NCBI GenBank assembly: GCA_947034895.1
Contig: OX344761.1
Coordinates: forward strand, 30,020,863 to 30,084,862
Direction of reading: 5' to 3'
Length of the DNA stretch: 64,000 bases
Source: Rhytidiadelphus loreus
Taxonomy: Eukaryota > Streptophyta > Bryopsida > Hypnales > Hylocomiaceae
Shown here in pieces: positions 43,076 through 53,599 of the stretch. Under the pieces are notes generated by a model. The model saw nothing but the letters and a program-made list of their open reading frames with translations. It was not told where the DNA came from and did no database searches. Numbering within the stretch: the first letter of the stretch is position 1; each line of letters opens with the position of its first letter. A program made the translations under genes and the position numbers.

Positions 43076-43243
43076 AGTCAATTTTGTTAAATTGGTGATA
43101 TTCTAAAAAACAAAAAATTGTGATATATATCTTCACAAAGGTTTAATTTTCAACCATAAACTAGGACAGATATAGATTTGGTTTGAGGCCTGAATTGTGC
43201 CAAAGTAATCATGGAATATTGTCAAATTAACAAAATTGACTTT
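43076..43243. repeat. small foldback repeat, GTCAATTTTGTTAAATTGG ends
   Basis: The left end AGTCAATTTTGTTAAATTGG pairs with the right end TCAAATTAACAAAATTGACT. It belongs to the same family as 3378-3623 and 44871-45452. Confidence 0.5.
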
Positions 43244-43467
43244 ACAAGAGATTGGACCTTTTGCACCATGCCATACCTACCATTCTACCAATGAGACACT
43301 AACCTTGCCCAAGTTGATCATTGTCCTACACTTTGGCATTTTTGCTTGATAATGGTTCAATTGTTCTCATTATTTTCTTTGGTCTAAAATTGAGCAATAT
43401 CATGAGGCTTTGAAGAAGAAGTCAATGTTGTATCGGATTCTATTCTACCATTGATATATCTCCAAAC

Positions 43468-44020
43468 CATTAGAGAAAATTGGACTGTCCAAAGGGCTAC
43501 TAGGGTTTGATAAGCCAAGCTATTTTTGGAGCCCTATAGACTATAGAGCTACTCAAAGGATGGAATCTCTAACGAAAAGGAGATTTACCTTGTGTAAATA
43601 TTGGGATTGACAAGGAGTATATCCCAATTTCCTATTCCATATAAGAATATATCATGTGGCCCAGTTCCATAATTATAAGAACACATTCTTAAACTAGACC
43701 AATTTAAAACTATAAAACATATCAATCCATGTGGATTTTAGGCAATGTGACCAATTGAATTGGCCAACTATGTTACAATCAACTAAATTAGCTAGTACTC
43801 TATCTTTGGAAGTAATCATATCATACAATCTATTTTGAATACAAAAGAACAATTGTCACAACCCTCCTCCATTTAAATACTAATATTCATGTACTAATGC
43901 TCTGATACTTCAATTGGATGTATCAATGATGATATACTTGTATGGGTGAAATAAATGTAATCTTAGGTCCCTTTTGGCACAACTTAGCAACCCTGTAGAA
44001 AGTCCAAATTTTCTCTAATG
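43468..44020. mobile_element. CATTAG-ended element, 553 bp
   Basis: The left end CATTAGAGAAAATTGGACTG matches the reverse complement of the right end, CATTAGAGAAAATTTGGACT, with one base inserted. It is a member of the CATTAGA family. Non-coding. Confidence 0.55.
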
Positions 44021-44453
44021 CGCTTGTAATATCCATTTGCAAATATATTGAGAACTTAGACTATTCAAGAGATAAATAATTAATTAACAAATTACATAAT
44101 TATATCAATATATTACTTACATGATTTTTTCTTGATTCTTAAGTACAATATATTATTTAAGTACAGTTCTGTGCACATCAAGGGATGATACATAGTAATT
44201 GACAATTGATTATAGTATGAAGAATAGAGAGCCTAAAACACAAGTCATATATGAAAGTTTAGTTTATTTTGTTCATTTATACACTCTATATTTTGATTTT
44301 TCTATATTATAACCATAACTCTATTATAAAAAATATATGTAAAATGGCTATGTTACCTTTTTACTATTCCTAAGTGAACAAGAAACCTCAATTCAATTCC
44401 AACCAACATTTTTTTGAAATACATGTAGTTACCTTGCATATTGAAGAGGAATG

Positions 44454-44769
44454 CATTAGATAAGAATTGAGGCCTGTGAGAGACCTTCCGGCCATGGTTC
44501 TCTGTACTGCAAACCATGGCCGGACAGTCTGATTAATTAATTATTATAAAAAATTATAAAAAAAGATTTTTTTATTTTTTATTTTTTTTATTTTTTTATT
44601 TTTAATAAAGATTTTTAAAAAGATTTTTTAAACTAATTCATTAATGCAATTCAACCTAACAGTCTTTGTGCCAGGTCGAACTGTTGGTTCTGCGACATTC
44701 CCACAGTCCGGGAATGTCGGAGAACTCGAGGTCTCCCAAAGTCCCAATGGCCTAAAAACTCTTCTAATG
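44454..44769. mobile_element. CATTAG-ended MITE with serial hairpins, 316 bp
   Basis: Left end CATTAGATAAGAATTGAGGCC, right end GGCCTAAAAACTCTTCTAATG. Its arms contain three consecutive perfect or near-perfect hairpins: GGCCATGGTT/AACCATGGCC, a CAGTC..CCTGGCA-type stem, and a CGACATTCCC/GGGAATGTCG stem. It is homologous along its whole length to 51875-52181. Confidence 0.65.
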
Positions 44770-44870
44770 CCATAAGTTTGTCATTCTACAATGTAGGTCA
44801 AATGTATTAGAATGATCCCTTTAGAGATTAAATTGCCATAATACATTGTTGAAATGACAAAAGATATTAA

Positions 44871-45452
44871 TGGGCAATTTCGTTAAAATGGCACCATTCC
44901 ACTACTTTGGCAGTTTTTACAGTTCAAATTGGATGGTCTAAAATGTACAATTGTTCTACATGTTTGAAATTTATATTTTTATTAGATATCTAAAATCTAC
45001 ACCAGTCCTAGATTTCTAAAATCTATACTTGTCCTAAATGTCACTTTCATAGCTTAAAGTGGGCAATCTAAATATGACACATGGAATATTGCCATTTTAA
45101 CAAAATTACCCATATTAGCACAAATGAACCAATGGGCAATTTTGTTAAAATGGCGATATTCCATGTGCCATTTTCAGACCGCCTGCTCTAAACTGTAAAA
45201 GTAACATCTAGTACGACTATAGATTTTAGAAATCTTTGATTTATATAGATTTCATAGATCTAGGACATGTATAGATTTCAGATTTCAGGGACTGCATTTT
45301 TAAAGTGACATCTAGGACATGAGTAGATTTCAGACATCTAGAAAAGATATAGATTTCAAACATCTAGGACAATTTTACATTTCAGACCACCCGATTTGAA
45401 CTGTGAAAAATGCCAAAATAGTGGAATGGCGCCATTTTAACGAAATTGCCCA
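44871..45452. repeat. double foldback element, TGGGCAATTTCGTTAAAATG ends
   Basis: The outer ends TGGGCAATTTCGTTAAAATG and CATTTTAACGAAATTGCCCA are perfect inverted repeats. An internal pair (right end at about 45090-45113, new left end at 45133) divides it into two adjacent foldback units. Both contain runs of TAGATTTCAGA/CATCTAGGAC-type short repeats. Confidence 0.6.
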
Positions 45453-45654
45453 TAGCCCCATACCAATAGTACATTACCAATTGTGCACATCAAGATTTCA
45501 AATCCTTGCTTAGTTGTAACCACAAAGAACATCAATTTTGTTAAATTGGCAATATTCTATTAGTTTGACACAATTTAGGTAAAGAATTATGAAACCCAAA
45601 TCTATACAAGTTCTAGTTTGTAGCCTAAAATTAGTTGTTTGTAAACATATGTGT

Positions 45655-46700
45655 TACAGCCCTATGCCATTTCAACTTCAAAATTTTATAACTAATTCCT
45701 CAAAGCTTCAAAAAATATGAAACAACTTTGGTTAATTAGATGCCAATTCCACTTGTCTTTCAAGGAAAATTTACTGAAAATTATTTCAAGAAGCTTTGCC
45801 TCCCCAAAATTCAATTTCAATGAACTCTTAAGTGGGCGATTTCTGGACCTGTTACCTTCATCCTCAAAACATTAGACCTAGCTAACATTGCCAAATCTTC
45901 ATGTGATATATCAAGAGGCCTAATTTGGAACTGCCCCGAACAACACTTTCCAAATGAATCCCATTGCATTCCCGATCTACAGAATTAAGAGTATCTCCTG
46001 CAATCCTCTTGCTTTCCCCGTTCCGCCATTCAAGATTTGTCCAATGAAGAGGAGAGGGCCACTTGTATCTCCACCAGTGCAACTCCATAGTTCATGTGTG
46101 ATGCGTCCAACCAATCACAAGTCACACATTTTGTTTTTATTATGACAACTTGCTAATCCCAAGATAATTTGTAGCAGAAAAAGCCGACTTATGCCCCTAT
46201 AGAAATGGTTTTTTGAGAGAACTTGGAGAAGGCCCCACTTCATAAATGCTATAATTTATTGCTTTTCATCCAAATTCTAAGGGGAGGGGATATTTGGAGG
46301 GCTTGTTTGAGATGCTCTACGAACTCAGCAACTTGATTTGGTGCACGTAGAAGTTAAGTTAACGCTGCCATCGATCGATGCTGTCTTGAGGATTTACAGG
46401 GAATTAATAGCATGCAGCTTCGCTATGAGTCTGTCCGTGTAAATTTAGAAAGTAATTATGAAAACTTAGCACTTCAAGTTTTGTGACAAATTAAGGTAGG
46501 TGTGTGTAAAAGTGACCCTTTAAGAGCTAATTTGCATTTTGGGGGAATCTAAAATGCTTAAAATAATTTTCAGTAAATTTTTGTGGTAAGAAAAATGGAA
46601 TTGGCATCTAACCCAAGTTGTTTCATATTTTTTGGATCTTCATGGAATTAGTTACAAATTTTTGAAGTTGAAAACACAGTGGTTTCTAAAAGTGACCCCC
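45655..46700. repeat. inverted repeat (foldback), arms about 140 bp
   Basis: Sequence at 45658-45795 (TTCAACTTCAAAATTTTATAAC and on) recurs inverted at 46565-46690. The loop (45.8-46.56 kb) is more GC-balanced around 45880-46140 and 46310-46440, with short ORFs on both strands but no recognisable protein. Related arm fragments also occur near 46900 and 54110-54210. Confidence 0.45.
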
Positions 46701-47544
46701 TCCTGAAATGTACACTTCTGGTACATATCAGAGGCAAAATGTACCAGATCGCTTTTAGAGACAAGTCACTTTTACAGCCCCCTATCTTAGAGTATTAAGT
46801 GCCATTTTAATTCTTTAGTTCTATGACAAATTCAACGTTCCAGATTTCATGTTGATCAAGGTGTTTGGAGGGCTTGCACACCTCCAGACATATTTCTTGA
46901 AAGACAAATGGAAGTTGTATCTAATTTTCTATTATCGTAACTTCCTAGAACTCTAACAACTTGGTGAAAGAATAAATAATTAAAATGGCACTTAAACTTT
47001 TGGAAAATTATTGACCTAGTTTGCTATTATATATGTACAAAAGGATTGACTAATTCATAGAAAATAAAATTCAATTTGTTCCACAGTCACAATCCTACAT
47101 CTCTTCTTTGTCATAACTGTAAACATATATTGCAAAGTTTTTTGCCTCACCATTTTGACCATTTTAAAGTACAATTATACAATCACTCACAAACAAAATA
47201 TATCTCTCACACACAATAAACTCTGACACTTAACAAAACCTTGATACACAAAGTAGAGAGTTTAGGGTTTGGAAGTCAAGACAAGAATTTAGGTAAAAGC
47301 GTTTGCTTTAAATAAAAATTGTAGCTACCATCCCAAAATTGGAAGAACAACTTGAATGAATGCCTAATTTATTTTATTTATATTTTGAAATATATTCAAT
47401 TTCAATATATTATTTTTTCGATTGTCTAACTATTATTTTGACTTTAATTAATTATTAGACAAAAATTTGCCTAGGCTACTAGGAAGCTATGGTAGTTATG
47501 TTTAATGGACTAATGTAGGATCAGATAGGAATTTTTGAAGTAAA
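46701..47544. other. AT-rich intergenic DNA
   Basis: No gene seen apart from a further fragment of the foldback arm near 46895-46940. Confidence 0.4.
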
Positions 47545-47715
47545 CATTAGAGAAATTCTCAGCCCTCTAGAAGGTCGCTCCATAGTGACCAAACCAATCT
47601 ATTAATTGCATAAGAATTAGTAGGGGCATATAGCCGCAGTGCATTGTCAGAGTGGGTGAATATCACGAAAGACATCAAAATTCCAATAATGAAAGTGTAA
47701 TAGAAGTCGGTTTAA

Positions 47716-48120
47716 CCCATTAAGGACTGGTCGACCATTTTGTGGTCGATTTGGGTCCTTTTTGGTTTGTAGAGAGAGCATGTCAACAAATTTGATGACG
47801 TGGCAAAGGGGACGGATTTGGGGAATTGAGAAGTGAAGAGTTTAGGATAATAACTAGGCCAATCTGAGGTGGCATGTGGCCAAAGGGTTGAAAAAACCAA
47901 GACAACAGGGGCTGAAATTACACCAAGATTTGCTAAAAATTCTTACTTCACAATGCACCTTCACCAAAAAATTTAATGCTAAACCCTATATCATGTGCAA
48001 CACTTCCATCCATACGGTTAGATCTCCGATAGGCACTTGCATTCAAAAGTTTTAAAATTGCTCCCAATTGGCCATACAAAGGATTGCCCACCCCCCAAAT
48101 CAACCACGGTCCTTAATGGG
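47716..48120. mobile_element. 405-bp TTAA-flanked element (piggyBac-like MITE)
   Basis: TTAA at 47712-47715 and 48121-48124. Terminal inverted repeat CCCATTAAGGAC, perfect over 12 bases at both ends. Non-coding. Confidence 0.65.
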
Positions 48121-48285
48121 TTAATAATCAACCGCATGAACATACAAGGTGATTAATTGGGAAATTAAGCAAATTCAATGAAATTAAGCAAAATGAAGTG
48201 AATTTTCAAGCTAGTTGCCAAAAAAATTAGGAAACTCTTACATTTTCCAACTAGCTTTTAAAGTCACTTAATTTAGGATGTTTAA

Positions 48286-49392
48286 CCCCTAAACGTCTGG
48301 ATTCATCTCTAAAATTGACGATTTGAGAAAAAACATTATAAACTACAATTTGGAAGAATATTTTGGAATTGGTATACAAATGAAAGCTATAGATTTTGAT
48401 TTTTAAATTCTATCCGTATGGTTAGATCTACTAATTCTATCACCAATCTTTTTCTATAAATTTTGAAAAGAAAATTTCAGAATTCTTTATAAATTCAATT
48501 ACAAGTAAAATATTATCATTTTTTGAGTAAAACTTGTTGGAATGGATTTGAAATAAGGTTCTCTTCATATGGTGAATTTTTGAAATTTTTGTGAGCTTTA
48601 CATCTTTGACCTCATTTTTGCACATCTAGTTTTGAACTAAAGTCAATGCAAATTGACCACTTGACAGGTAAACCAGCCTATGATAGGCAGAATGGCTGGT
48701 TTGCCATGTTCACATTTTTGAACAAAATAAAAAAAAATTCTATGAAGATAAACATGAGGAATGCAGAGAGCAAGTGAAATTTTATTTTTTGGACAAAAAA
48801 TGAATTTTTTATGAATTTTTGAAGTCTGTTGTGCAATTGGCTTTAAAGAGTCTATAGACTACCCCAAATCAACAGAAAAGTGTTTCCATGATGGTCATCT
48901 AACCACCTAATGTAGTCAAAACATTTTCTAACATGGCTCCAAGATTTCCTAATATGGACATGACATGAAAGAATTACAAAATAACTTTTTACTACCAGTT
49001 TACACTAAAAATGGGTATGTGTCCTAAGACAGTTACCAATAACTTCATGACCATTTCCCAAGGCTTTGATTATGGCCACAAAGTAATCAAATGCAGTTCT
49101 AACCCCATTTATTGGAAAAAGTTTGTCATGGGTTGATTTAAGACTGTAATCGGTAGTTCTCTAGGAGCCTGTCATAGGAGATTTGCCTATCATAGGTTGG
49201 TTTACCTTACTTCCACATTTGTAATTTTAGAAATGTATATATTCTAGTAACACCAAATCCAACCAATGGATAGGACAACTTAATAAAGTATCACCAAAAA
49301 TTAGGATGACTTTCATCCAAGCAAGAATGAGACAAAAACAAGGATCTAAATTTGTTCATTGTCCAAAAAATGAACATCAGAACGCTCCAAGG
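48286..49392. mobile_element. 1.1-kb TTAA-flanked element with an inferred empty site
   Basis: TTAA at 48282-48285 and 49393-49396. Ends CCCCTAAACGTCTGGATTCA and, inverted, CCTTGGAGCGTTCTGATGTT, diverged but alignable. The host foldback's other arm (about 50000-50030) carries the same flanking sequence uninterrupted, which shows that exactly this segment plus one TTAA was inserted. Confidence 0.65.
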
Positions 49393-49398
49393 TTAATG

Positions 49399-50012
49399 AT
49401 AAGAAGAGAATTTCTTTATGTACACATGGGATGGTAGGAGGTAGAATAACCCATGTGGGATATGTAGTTTAGAATTTGTAGTTTTTCAACCACTCATAGT
49501 TAAGTTTAAAATAGGAATTGTGTTAAAACTAGAATTTTAGACCTCATTTAGGCGTAGTAGAATAATTTTTATCAAAAACCTTTGAACTAAATAAATTTGA
49601 AAAACCAAGCTAATTTTCATGTACAAAAATCCGTTTGAAGTTTAGAATCTCCAATAAAATGTTATGGGCAAAATTTGGAGAAGGTTTTTGAAAATGTCAA
49701 AGAAAATCTCCCTTTCAACCCCTTTCAGAATTTGTCCATAACTTTTTATTGGAGGCTCTAAACATCAAATGGATTTTTGGAAATGAAAACTAGTTTGATT
49801 TTTCAACTTTTTTTAGTTCAAAGGTTTCTGAAAAAATTCATTTTACTATGCCTAAATGGGGTTTTAAATTATAGTTTTAACACAATTCCTACTTTAAACT
49901 TAACTATGAGCGGTTGAGAAATTACAAATTCTAATTAAACTACATATCCCACATGGGTTGTTCTACCTCCTACCACCTCATGTGTACATAAAGAGATTCT
50001 CTTCTCATTATT
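49399..50012. repeat. long imperfect hairpin, arms about 290 nt
   Basis: AAGAAGAGAATTTCTTTATG and the following ~290 bases recur inverted up to GAGATTCTCTTCTCATTA near 50010, with a short loop near 49695-49720. Transcription would give a long double-stranded RNA, a possible small-RNA source. It is the inner part of the 47545-50278 foldback. Confidence 0.65.
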
Positions 50013-50292
50013 GAACACCCTAAATTAATTGGCTTTAGAAGCTAGTTGGAAAACGTCAGTTTTTTTATTTTTTTGGCAACTAGCCCTTGAAAATTCACTT
50101 CATTTGGCTTAATTTTCATTTTCATATTATAATTTACCACTGACAGTCGTTGGACATTGCAATTTCTGGTGATCGACTATAGGGGAAAAACAAATCATTA
50201 AGCAAAGTTAAATGTAATCTTGGGGTCTTTTCACATGCTCTAGAGTGGCCCTCCGGAGGGCTGAGAATTTCTCTAATGATGGTCATAATTAA

Positions 50293-51236
50293 CCCTGAAA
50301 GTCCCATTGTCCCCTCGAGGGACATTTTTTAATTTGGGCAGGTTCCCATTGGCTGAAAATTTATTCTAATTTTTTGAAACTTTTTTTGAAGATAGTAAAG
50401 CTAATAAGCTTTGTGGAAATATAATTTTTATTTCAATCGGTGCTTGGAAGCAAAAGTTATATCACAAAAAGCCTAGAACTAAACTTGGTGGGCAACACAA
50501 AAAATATTGCAAAAATCGGAAATAAATTAAAAAAAAAAAAATTCTCAAAGATTATGTTTTTGTCTACATCTAAAGCTTTGATTCATTCCATTTTGATTAG
50601 TGATGTGAAAGTTATGAACAATCTTATAATTCGGGCAATCTAAGCATCTTTTTGAAAAAATAATTTATAGGATTCATTTCATAATGCAATTTTCAATTTT
50701 TTTCAATTTTTTTTTTTGAAAAGGTTAAGTTTGCTTCCTAGAACAATCTCACCATTGGAGTTATTGTATTTAAATCCCATCTAAGAGCTATTAACAATTT
50801 AGTTTTTTTTCAATCTTGAACCTACTTCTACTTGACAATTTTTTTAAGCAACCTTTGCAAAGTTTGCAACAACATCCTGAATTTATAACATATTATTTTC
50901 TAAAATTTTCGAGACTTGAATTTTAAATTCAAAAAATACTCTGTGATACTACACACTAATAGGAAATGAACATAATAGTTGTTAGTAATAAAATGAAAGA
51001 TATTGAAATTCAAAAAAATGCCTTAAGTTTAGAGTCAATTTTTTTTCAAGGGTCATTAGTTAGAGATGCACTTAAACATTAATATATAGCACTTTTGTTC
51101 AAGAATATACAATAAAATAGTTGAATGATTTGTATTGTCATCTAAAATAATCATTTGGAGGACACCACAAGACCAAATTGTAGCATTTCAAGAATTTCAA
51201 TTATTTGTAGTCCCAAAAACAAAAAGTCTTTTAGGG
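50293..51236. mobile_element. 944-bp TTAA-flanked element
   Basis: TTAA at 50289-50292; ATAA at 51237-51240 (one change). Ends CCCTGAAAGTCCC and, inverted, CCCTAAAAGAC. The interior is the reverse complement of the 52187-53121 element over long stretches (for example CTTTGATTCATTCCATTTTG and CAATCGGTGCTTGGAAGC), so the two are inverted copies of one family. Confidence 0.55.
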
Positions 51237-51874
51237 ATAATTTTTTCCATTTCTACCCTTGTAGATATGCGCAAAATCTCTAAATTTTAATGAAACATTA
51301 AAAAAATAGTAAAAAAATAGTTTAAAAATTGAATGAACTTAGTACATAATTGCTTCAATCGCCAAAATATTGGTGATCATTTGTTTTGGAACTTCTTTAA
51401 AAAATGTTAAAATAAATTGTAAAAAAATAAGACTAGTTTATTCAATGGAAAAAAATTATTCACAAGGAAGTATAAGGAATGAGCTCTACCATCATTAAAC
51501 CCAAAAGGCTAATTGGCTATTGAATGGACAATCATTTGAAAATCCAAGTAGGTTTCTATGAAGTCAATTTTGTTCAAATGTTCATGAAATTAGTTGACAC
51601 AAGGTAATCTCTTGGTGGAAATATAATTCTTTTTCCAATCGGGTGCTTGAATCAAAATTTATGCTACCTTGAACTTTTTTGGCAATAAAGGCAATTGGGG
51701 CATCCCTAGGCTCATCCCTAAGGCCTCGCCTAGGGCATCTTTGCAAATTATAATGCTCATCAAAATTTAAAATTTAGCATGTACAATATGGAGCTAATGA
51801 AGTATGGCATTCTATTTTTTTTAAATTCAATTCTCAAATCACATTCTAAGAAGAGTCAAACTATGTTGGGTAGT
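51237..51874. other. AT-rich DNA with a repeat-core fragment
   Basis: About 51600-51670 (GGAAATATAATTCTTTTTCC, then AATCGGGTGCTTG) is another copy of the core found in the TTAA-flanked family. No gene. Confidence 0.4.
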
Positions 51875-52181
51875 CATTAGATTAGATTTCAGGCCTGCGA
51901 GAGACCTTCTGGCCATGGTTCCCCATGCTGCGAACCATGGCCGGACAGTCTCATTAATTAATTATTAAAAAAATAAAAATAAAAAATAAAAAATTTAAAA
52001 ATTTAAAAATAATATTTTTATTTTAAAAAATTATTTAAAAAATTATTTTTTAATTAATTAATTAATGCAGTCCGACCTGGCAGTCTCTGTGCCAGGTCGG
52101 ACTGCTGTTCTCCGACGTTCCCACAGTCCGGGAACGTCGGAGAACTCAGGGTCTCTCACTGGCCTGAAATCTGATGTAATG
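51875..52181. mobile_element. CATTAG-ended MITE with serial hairpins, 307 bp
   Basis: Left end CATTAGATTAGATTTCAGGCC, right end GGCCTGAAATCTGATGTAATG. Three strong hairpins: GGCCATGGTT/AACCATGGCC; GCAGTCCGACCTGGCA/TGCCAGGTCGGACTGC; TCTCCGACGTTCCC/GGGAACGTCGGAGA. A poly-A/T centre separates the first from the other two. It abuts the next TTAA-flanked element. Confidence 0.7.
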
Positions 52182-52186
52182 TTTAA

Positions 52187-53121
52187 CCTCTAAAAGACCA
52201 AGGCCTTTTTTCTGCCAAAAAACATTCAAAACTGCCATATTTATAGCAAGGAGTAAAAAAAATTGAAAATTGTTTTATTTTCATATCTAACCGTAGGATC
52301 TTACACCTAACTAGTATGAGAGTGTGTGTAAAAAATTTCAGAATTTTTGACCGCTCAGATTGAAAGATATCTGCGTTTAAAGTGGAAAAAACAAGTTTTT
52401 CAGCACATTGCGGGACTAGATTTTTTGACTTTGAACATTTTTAACTTAAAATTTTTACACTAAAGAGTTTTGAGCTTTAAATCTTTATAGTGTATAATTG
52501 AGTTGAGAGTCTAGGTAAGAAAAAAAAATTCAAAAAAAAATTAATTATCATTCTTAAAAAAATTGTTAAGTAGAAGTAAATATGAGATAGAAGGAAAATC
52601 TAAAATCTTCATATATTTTAGATGGAATTAAAATGCACCAATCCCAATGGTGAGATTGTTCTAGAAAGTAAATCAGACCATGCAAAAAAAAAAAATTTGA
52701 AAAATTTGAAAAATTGCATTCAGAAATGAATCCTACAAGTTATTTTTTTCAAAAAGATGCTCTAATTGCCCGAACAACAAGAATGTCCATAACTTTCTCA
52801 TAATATATCCAAATGAAATGAATCAAAGCTTTACAGATAGGCAAAAATATAATCTATGAGAAAAAATAAAATAAAAAATAAAATTCAAATTTTTGTCCAT
52901 TTTGGGGGGCTGCCCGAGCTGCCCGCCGTCCCCTTGTTTGAGCTTATTTGGTCATAACTATTTTTCCCGGGCACCGATTTCGAAAAAAATTATATTCCCA
53001 CGAAGATAATCAACTTTTCTACCTCCAAAAAAAATTTCAGAATATTAGGAGAAAATTTCAGCTCGTAGGTACCTGCCCGAAAACGCATTTGTCCCCCGAA
53101 GGGACAATGGTCTTTTAGGGG
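52187..53121. mobile_element. 935-bp TTAA-flanked element
   Basis: TTAA at 52183-52186 and 53122-53125. Ends CCTCTAAAAGACCAAGG and, inverted, CCCCTAAAAGACCATTG. Non-coding; the inverted relative is 50293-51236. Confidence 0.6.
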
Positions 53122-53340
53122 TTAAGAAAAAAACACTTTCTTCTAACTTCAAGCCCTATTATCTTGTAATTTGTGAAGTCAAAGTTTTTGAAATTTTTTC
53201 ACATATTCTAATTGTTTGTTTGTAACTTTTCACTTTTTGAATTTCAAATAAAAAATTTCTTCATTGCACAAGAAATCATCAAAAAATGACTAGTGCATTG
53301 ACAATTTACTTAACCTCCTTACATTGCAAGGTGATTTAGA

Positions 53341-53599
53341 CATTTGGGGAGATTTCAGCTACTTGGAAGACTGTTTCTGGGCTGATCCCATCGTTGGTAA
53401 CCAGTCCTATACAATCAAAATATCATAATAATAAATTTAAATTAAAAAGTTAAAAAATTAAAAAATTATATTAAAAAATTATATTAAAAAATTATATTTG
53501 ACGTGGTTGTCTCCTAGCCACATTAGATCAGTGTTCCCACAGCGTTCCCGCAGTCCGGGAACTCACAGTCTCTTAAAATGCAGGAATCTCTCCTAATCG
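53341..53599. mobile_element. CATTAG-family MITE, 259 bp, diverged
   Basis: The left end CATTTGGGGAGATTTCAG and the reverse-complemented right end CGATTAGGAGAGATTCCTG align with the family consensus. It has GC-rich arms around an AT-rich centre and the GTTCCCGCAGTCCGGGAAC hairpin also seen in its relatives. Confidence 0.5.

Larger units (their letters stand above)
47545..50278. mobile_element. CATTAG-ended foldback element, interrupted by two insertions
   Basis: The first 22 bases (CATTAGAGAAATTCTCAGCC and two more) are repeated exactly, inverted, at the right end. Further in, 48150-48281 pairs with 50013-50130, and 49397-49690 pairs with 49720-50012, so the element is a long hairpin. Two TTAA-flanked elements (47716-48120 and 48286-49392) interrupt the left arm. 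Without them it is about 1.2 kb. Non-coding. Confidence 0.65.
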
